Below, piece after piece: positions 32,308-35,467 of a DNA stretch of 35,467 bases. This stretch comes from Spirochaetales bacterium (GTDB lineage Bacteria; Spirochaetota; Spirochaetia; JAFGXN01), in assembly GCA_016936615.1 (NCBI GenBank), contig JAFGXN010000147.1:1-35467 (forward strand). The letters run 5' to 3'. The number at the start of each line of letters is the position of its first letter. The first letter of the stretch is position 1. The translations under genes and the position numbers were made by a program. Below the pieces are notes generated by a model. The model ran no database searches, was not told where the DNA came from, and saw only the letters and a program-made list of their open reading frames with translations.

Positions 32308-32614
32308 GAAATATACATATCGAATTGAATGGTCAGAGGAAGATAATGTTCATATTGCTAGATGTTTGGAGTTTCATTCGCTTCAGGCTCATGGGCAGAC
32401 AGCTGAGAAGGCATTGCATGAAATCGAAGAGGTTGTCAGACAAACTGTCGAGTGGATGCGTGAGGAAAATGAACCTCTTCCAGAACCGATTGGAATGAAG
32501 AAGTTCAAGGGCAATTTAACTTTGAGGATTCCTCCAGAACTTCATAAACAATTAGCAATCAAATCTGCAGAAGAGGGAATTTCTATCAATAAATTTATAC
32601 TTTCACGATTGTAA
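32291..32614 (+). CDS. hicB: HicB-family antitoxin
   Basis: This encodes 107 residues. The N-terminal RNase-H-like HicB fold (TYRIEWSEEDNVHIARCLEF, HGQTAEKALHEIEEVVRQTV) masks the toxin. A C-terminal ribbon-helix-helix DNA-binding segment (GNLTLRIPPELHKQLAIKSA, GISINKFILSRL) would bind the promoter. The start has GGAGG six bases upstream inside hicA. The module appears intact, which sets it apart from the decayed modules that follow. Confidence 0.9.
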   Translation: MEKLIEKYTYRIEWSEEDNVHIARCLEFHSLQAHGQTAEKALHEIEEVVRQTVEWMREENEPLPEPIGMKKFKGNLTLRIPPELHKQLAIKSAEEGISINKFILSRL

Positions 32615-32775
32615 ATGGTGAAGTTTTAGAAGGGAAAATGAAAAGCAATAAGTTAAAGCTTGTCATTGCATGGATAGAAATACATCAGGAGGAATTGATG
32701 GCAAATTGGAAATTAGCTGTCGAGGGACAAGAGCTTTTAAAATTGATTCTTTCAGATTGCATAAATACCCTATAA
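32611..32775 (+). pseudogene. C-terminal remnant of a DUF4160-like protein
   Basis: The frame starting within the last hicB codons reads VNGEVLEGKM, then KLKLVIAWIEIHQEELMANW KLAVEGQELLKL, ending at TAA 32773-32775. This fits the second half of DUF4160 proteins, which end in a helix of the type AWIEIHxDELxxNW. The N-terminal half (normally with a HAKY/HxHxxY patch) is missing, and an in-frame stop lies just upstream. An ATG at 32638 could still give 45 residues. DUF4160 genes accompany toxin-antitoxin-like modules, consistent with the location. Confidence 0.5.
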
Positions 32776-32816
32776 GGTATATTGATGAAATAAACCTTGT
32801 AGGGTATATTTTTATT
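32765..32816 (+). terminator. Terminator behind hicAB
   Basis: ATACCCTATAAGGT (32765-32778) pairs with ACCTTGTAGGGTAT (32794-32807), with one wobble, around a 15-base loop; a T-rich tail follows. The left arm overlaps the stop codon of the DUF4160 remnant. Confidence 0.7.
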
Positions 32817-32827
32817 TATTAGACTTT

Positions 32828-33073
32828 ATGGATTATCTTGTTTTAACGCCTGCACAGCTTTCTGTGGTTTTGAGGAGTCACAGAAAGTCAAAGAATCTTA
32901 CTCAAAAGGATGCTGCAGCATTAGTAGGTCTTTTGCCAAAGACAATTTCATCTCTTGAGTCAAATTCAGAACGTTCGTCGCTAGAGAGTTTTTTTTAATT
33001 GCTTTCAGCTCTTAATTTAGAGATGCATCTCTGCCCAAAAGAAGACTTTGATCCTGCTAAAGAGGAGTGGTAG
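32828..33073 (+). pseudogene. Xre/HipB-type regulator gene with an in-frame stop
   Basis: The frame from ATG 32828 reads LTPAQLSVVLRSHRKSKNLT, QKDAAALVGLLPKTISSLES, a helix-turn-helix of the HipB/Xre class. It stops at TAA 32996-32998 after 56 codons. The same frame then continues LLSALNLEMHLCPKEDFDPA KEEW to TAG 33071-33073, exactly the expected rest of the protein (SLESFFKLLSALNLEM in relatives). A single substitution (Lys codon AAA or AAG to TAA) after a T8 run therefore splits it; no frame change is involved. The short frame MAKNTRF at 33076 directly downstream may be the stub of a lost partner toxin gene, but nothing recognisable remains. Confidence 0.7.
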
Positions 33074-33196
33074 TTATGGCTAAAAATACGAGGTTTTGAA
33101 GAAAATTCCACCATTTTGCGCCTGAGTTTCTACTTGAGCAGTTAAATAAGATCGCTTGATTATTTTGCAGTAAATCTGAATAGTTGTTATTTTCCC

Positions 33197-33706
33197 TCAG
33201 ATCCCCAGTTCGAAGATAATTCTGCCTTTTTCTGTCTTTGTTCGCAGAAGGACTAATTTAGCCAGAGACTCTTTGAAGTCGTTCTGGTTGAGAACATAGA
33301 TTGGGTAGAGTTCGAGAAAATTTATGTTTGCCTTGACTAAATTTTCGGCTGTCGTTGCGAGTATCGGGGCGATTCCTTCGATGGTCAATTGCTCAACCTG
33401 CAAGCCAGTTAAATAGAAGGCGCCTTGAGATTTTTCATAGCGGAAGTTGCCGTTTGCCTTTAGTTTAATGTTGTAATTTGCCTGAAAAAGTCTGATTTTT
33501 GCATCAAAATCGAGATATATTCTCTCTTTTTCGAATTTTACCTGCGGCATCGGCATGAAAATAGTCCCCGCGCCGAAATCATTCTCATACGGCAGAAAGG
33601 CTGCCATTTCACGCTTCACATCGTTCTCGCTGACCTTCACCCGGTACAAGGTCGCCCCGCAGGAACAGAGAGCCATAACCGCTGCAAAAATAATCACTTT
33701 TTTCAT
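33197..33706 (-). CDS. DUF1439-like lipoprotein
   Basis: This encodes 169 residues. The start at 33706 is preferred over 33733 because AGAGGT lies five bases upstream and the protein then begins with a lipoprotein signal (MKKVIIFAAVMALCSCG, lipobox CSCG). The mature domain has alternating strands (KVSENDVKREMAAFLPYEN, QVKFEKERIYLDFDAKIRLF, NIKLKANGNFRYEKSQGAFY) ending in a helix and strand (YVLNQNDFKESLAKLVLLRT). This is the pattern of DUF1439 lipoproteins such as E. coli YceB, a fold related to lipid-binding tubular proteins. It is an isolated gene, likely outer-membrane or periplasmic. Confidence 0.7.
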   Translation of the reverse strand: MKKVIIFAAVMALCSCGATLYRVKVSENDVKREMAAFLPYENDFGAGTIFMPMPQVKFEKERIYLDFDAKIRLFQANYNIKLKANGNFRYEKSQGAFYLTGLQVEQLTIEGIAPILATTAENLVKANINFLELYPIYVLNQNDFKESLAKLVLLRTKTEKGRIIFELGI

Positions 33707-33798
33707 AAAAACCTCTGATAATGGTACTGTCAAATCCGGCGATTGTCAATTGTCGGTGGGGAAAAAACTCGACGAGGGTTTTGCTCGGTAAAAAGTTA

Positions 33799-33827
33799 TT
33801 GCAAAAGGGAGTAAGATAATTTAAAAT
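33799..33827 (+). promoter_or_regulatory. Promoter of the MNT-HEPN module
   Basis: TTGCAA (33799-33804) and TAAAAT (33822-33827) are 17 bases apart. AGGAG (33834-33838) follows, six bases before the GTG start at 33845. Confidence 0.5.
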
Positions 33828-33844
33828 AGATTTAGGAGTTTTAA

Positions 33845-34165
33845 GTGTTAGATAATGAAATTTTGCAAATAATAAAACATCGGCTTGTAGAAGCTTACTC
33901 GCCTGAGTTTATATATGTATTTGGGTCGCACGCTTGGGGAAATGCTACTAGTCAAAGCGATATTGATATTGCTGTAATCATAAAAGATAGTAATGAAAAT
34001 CCATATGCTCGTCCGCAAAAGGGGACCTTGGCTCTGTGGGATATTGAAACTCCAATAGATTTGCTTGTCTTTACCGAAGATGAATTTTTTTCTAAAACTG
34101 ATAATAATTTATCACTACAAGGTCAGATTTTTCAAAAAGGGCTAATTATTTATGAAGCTGCATGA
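33845..34165 (+). CDS. Minimal nucleotidyltransferase (MNT) of a HEPN-MNT module
   Basis: This 106-residue protein starts at GTG with AGGAG upstream. The nucleotidyltransferase motif GSHAWGNATSQSDIDIAV gives Gly27-Ser28 and the metal ligands Asp39 and Asp41, with a third acid at Asp72 (PIDLLVF). All catalytic residues are present. In characterised HEPN-MNT pairs the MNT protein neutralises the HEPN toxin by adding nucleotides to it, so this is the likely antitoxin. It overlaps the HEPN gene by 14 bases. Confidence 0.9.
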   Translation: MLDNEILQIIKHRLVEAYSPEFIYVFGSHAWGNATSQSDIDIAVIIKDSNENPYARPQKGTLALWDIETPIDLLVFTEDEFFSKTDNNLSLQGQIFQKGLIIYEAA

Positions 34166-34538
34166 GGAGTGGATTTTTAAGGCGTATAATGATCTTCAAT
34201 CCGCAAAAATATTATTTAATAGTGATGAAAATTTAAATGATACAGCTATTTATCATACCCAGCAGTGTGCTGAAAAATCATTGAAAGCTTATCTTTCTTT
34301 TTGTAATTTAGAAATCCCTAAAACGCATGATTTGAAAACTTTACTAAAAAAATGCAATGAACAAAATGATTCATTTTTAGTAATTTTAGAATTTGCTAAC
34401 TATTTGAACCCCTTTTCGGCTTTCTTTAGATATCCTGGTTTCGATGCTCTTCCCTCAGACTATATTGTTTCTAATGCAATTTTCTATGCTGAAAGAATTT
34501 ATAAATTTGTTAAAAATGAATTAAATATAACATTATGA
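34152..34538 (+). CDS. HEPN-domain protein of a HEPN-MNT module
   Basis: This 128-residue helical protein has the PF05168-type features: WIFKAYNDLQSAKILF, AIYHTQQCAEKSLKAYLSF, PKTHDLKTLLKKC and FFRYPGFDAL. No RX4-6H ribonuclease motif is visible: Arg93 is followed by YPG, the usual sequence of this HEPN branch. Toxic RNase activity is therefore less certain than for DUF86-type HEPN toxins. It is translationally coupled to the MNT gene and forms a complete two-gene module. Confidence 0.85.
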   Translation: MKLHEEWIFKAYNDLQSAKILFNSDENLNDTAIYHTQQCAEKSLKAYLSFCNLEIPKTHDLKTLLKKCNEQNDSFLVILEFANYLNPFSAFFRYPGFDALPSDYIVSNAIFYAERIYKFVKNELNITL

Positions 34539-34548
34539 AAAAATACAT

Positions 34549-34704
34549 TTATCCGACAATGACAGGCTGTGGCTCTCTCCATCGAATCTTGTCGAGTCTG
34601 ATAATCCTGAAATTTTCAGAATTGCGGGTGAAATATCTGCTGCAAATGACACTCCATGGGCAAAATCCCGCGCGGCCTATCAGTATCCGGCCATGGCTGT
34701 GTAG
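34549..34704 (+). pseudogene. Remnant of a transglutaminase-like protein
   Basis: In the frame starting at TTA 34549 the DNA reads LSDNDRLWLSPSNLVESDNP, then EIFRIAGEISAANDTPWAKS, RAAYQYPAMAV and stops at TAG 34702. Lines of the type L-x-PS-x-L-V-x-SDxPxI-x-x-x-A-x-EI, then a short gap and W-x-KxRAxYxYV, are the lead-in of transglutaminase-core proteins of spirochaetes and clostridia. No start, no catalytic Cys-His-Asp region and no downstream continuation are present. It is therefore the broken N-terminal or middle part of such a gene, abutting the HEPN gene. GC content is clearly higher than that of the HEPN-MNT genes. Confidence 0.45.
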
Positions 34705-34756
34705 GCTGAAGTACTCTTCTGCGTAATTGCGAGGAGGACAGGAAGAGGGAAATATG

Positions 34757-34787
34757 TCTCACGCGAAGGCGCGAAGCATCGCGAAGA
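34757..34787 (+). repeat. Small GC-rich tandem motif (three CGCGAAG copies)
   Basis: CGCGAAG occurs at 34762-34768, 34770-34776 and 34780-34786 in an intergenic stretch, spaced 8 and 10 bases. It looks like one unit of a dispersed intergenic repeat and contrasts with the AT-rich surroundings. Confidence 0.55.
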
Positions 34788-34790
34788 TTG

Positions 34791-34824
34791 GGAAAATTAC
34801 CCCAGCAGTTAAACATTGCCGGGG
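34791..34824 (-). terminator. Terminator of the LRR gene
   Basis: CCCCAGCA (34800-34807) and TGCCGGGG (34817-34824) pair with one mismatch. On the minus strand TAATTTT follows. It lies just behind the stop of the LRR gene. Confidence 0.7.
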
Positions 34825-34833
34825 TGTATAGAC

Positions 34834-35466
34834 TTATTCCATCGGTTGGATCTTGTCGGCGTATATGCTCCAACCATCAGCTGTCTTGTAGGCGTCTAAG
34901 CTTTGGCTTGGGACGTAGATTGTTGTTAGGTTGGTGCAGTTGGAGAAAACAAAATTTTTCATTTGGGGTGGGGTTTTTGGATTTATATTTGCTTTGGTAA
35001 AACCGCTACAGCCTCTAAAGGCTCTAGCACCAATAGTAGTAACAGAGTCTGGGATTATTAGATCCCCAGTAACCCCGCTACAGCCTTCAAAGGCATACCA
35101 ACCAATAGTAGTAACAGAATTTCCGATTGTCAGATTTCCAGTAAAACCTCTACAGAGATAAAAGGCAGATGAACCAATGGTAGTAACAGAGTCTGGGATT
35201 ATTAGATCTCCAGTAAAATTACAGTTTTGAAATGTACCTGTACTATTACTATAGTCTGAACCTTTAATCTCTTTTAAAGATTTTCCAAGAATTAATTTCC
35301 CAGTTAACCCGCTACAACCATAAAAGGCAGAATTACCAATAGTAGTAACAGAGTCTGGAATTATTAGATCTCCAGTTAACCCGCTACAGCCCCAAAAGGC
35401 TCTATCCCCAATAATAGTAACAGCGTTTCCGATTATTAAATCACCAGTAAAGCCGCTACAGCCTGA
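34834..35466 (-). CDS. BspA-like leucine-rich-repeat protein, C-terminal part
   Basis: A minus-strand frame enters from the right edge and ends at TAA (34834-34836), giving 210 residues without a start. Six LRR_5 (TpLRR) repeats of about 23 residues follow the consensus TGDLIIPDSVTTIGxxAFxG CSGL; the third is longer, with an insertion (KEIKGSDYSNSTGTFQNC). The end is the usual capping region (SNCTNLTTIYVPSQSLDAY, KTADGWSIYADKIQPME). BspA-like proteins are secreted or surface-attached adhesins of Treponema, Tannerella and other mucosal bacteria. The repeats are highly similar at DNA level too (GATCTAATAATC, ACTCTGTTACTAC), so copy number could change by recombination. The N-terminus lies outside the window. 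Confidence 0.92.
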   Translation of the reverse strand, partial: SGCSGFTGDLIIGNAVTIIGDRAFWGCSGLTGDLIIPDSVTTIGNSAFYGCSGLTGKLILGKSLKEIKGSDYSNSTGTFQNCNFTGDLIIPDSVTTIGSSAFYLCRGFTGNLTIGNSVTTIGWYAFEGCSGVTGDLIIPDSVTTIGARAFRGCSGFTKANINPKTPPQMKNFVFSNCTNLTTIYVPSQSLDAYKTADGWSIYADKIQPME

Positions 35467-35467
35467 A

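Noticed and set aside
34535-35161. Plus-strand frames over the right end
   Set aside because: They are opposite the BspA-like LRR gene or in the wrong frame of the transglutaminase relic; the minus strand shows clear 23-residue repeats.
34834-35466. Regular repeats near the right edge as a CRISPR array
   Set aside because: The units are about 69 bases, translate into LRR repeats and contain no spacer-like unique segments of constant length.
1-35467. tRNA or rRNA genes
   Set aside because: I saw no cloverleaf with a GGTTCGA-type T-loop and no rRNA-like stretch; a covariance-model scan would settle this.

Overview
This is an AT-rich bacterial chromosome segment, most likely from a Treponema-like spirochaete living in an animal gut or mouth. 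Three things point that way: many lipoproteins with short loose lipoboxes (SSC, LSC, FSC), a BspA-type leucine-rich-repeat protein at the right edge, and an acetate-centred metabolism (acetate kinase next to a DUF485/SSS symporter operon). The taxonomic call is inference; no rRNA or tRNA gene was recognised.

Layout. 1-1.4 kb: the tail of a membrane protein, a hairpin resembling an integron attC site, and two small secreted or lipoprotein genes. 1.5-2.4 kb: a stand-alone homologue of the integral-membrane PaxB/Pyr4 terpene cyclases, convergent with asnS. 3.9-9.2 kb: a tightly packed six-gene operon (TrkA-C membrane protein, cysteine-less ArsC-like protein, metallo-beta-lactamase hydrolase, acyl-CoA synthetase, DJ-1-like protein, lipoprotein). 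9.2-10.6 kb: ackA on the minus strand, starting at TTG. 10.7-15.0 kb: a barrel-like envelope protein and a 951-residue lipoprotein. 15.1-17.4 kb: DUF485 protein plus sodium:solute symporter under a strong promoter pair. 17.4-20.1 kb: a small unknown gene convergent with a zinc-ribbon/SPFH gene pair. 20.2-28.9 kb: a glycan-use cluster with a serine-type sulfatase, a GH116 hydrolase, a DUF5107-TPR lipoprotein and an AraC regulator. 28.9-30.8 kb: DUF2157 plus a GDYXXLXY-like pair. 30.9-34.7 kb: an accessory strip of toxin-antitoxin genes and relics (hicAB, a DUF4160 remnant, an Xre/HipB-type gene with an in-frame stop, MNT-HEPN, a transglutaminase-like relic). 34.8 kb to the end: the C-terminal part of a BspA-like LRR protein on the minus strand.

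How the genes may work together. The sulfatase, GH116 enzyme and DUF5107-TPR lipoprotein all carry export signals and lie beside an AraC regulator, which suggests controlled breakdown of a sulfated or beta-linked host glycan. AckA and the symporter fit acetate handling. The operon at 3.9-9.2 kb joins lipid activation to redox or stress-type proteins. Several genes (3947, 10740, AraC, hicA) have a -10 box so close to the start codon that leaderless or nearly leaderless mRNAs are likely.

The observations most worth following are the bacterial PaxB/Pyr4-like cyclase, a G9 tract in the ribosome-binding region of the 124-residue gene near 31.27 kb (possible phase variation), the leaderless hicA start, the 10-10-10 palindrome in front of the AraC gene, and the row of decaying genes between 31.9 and 34.7 kb.
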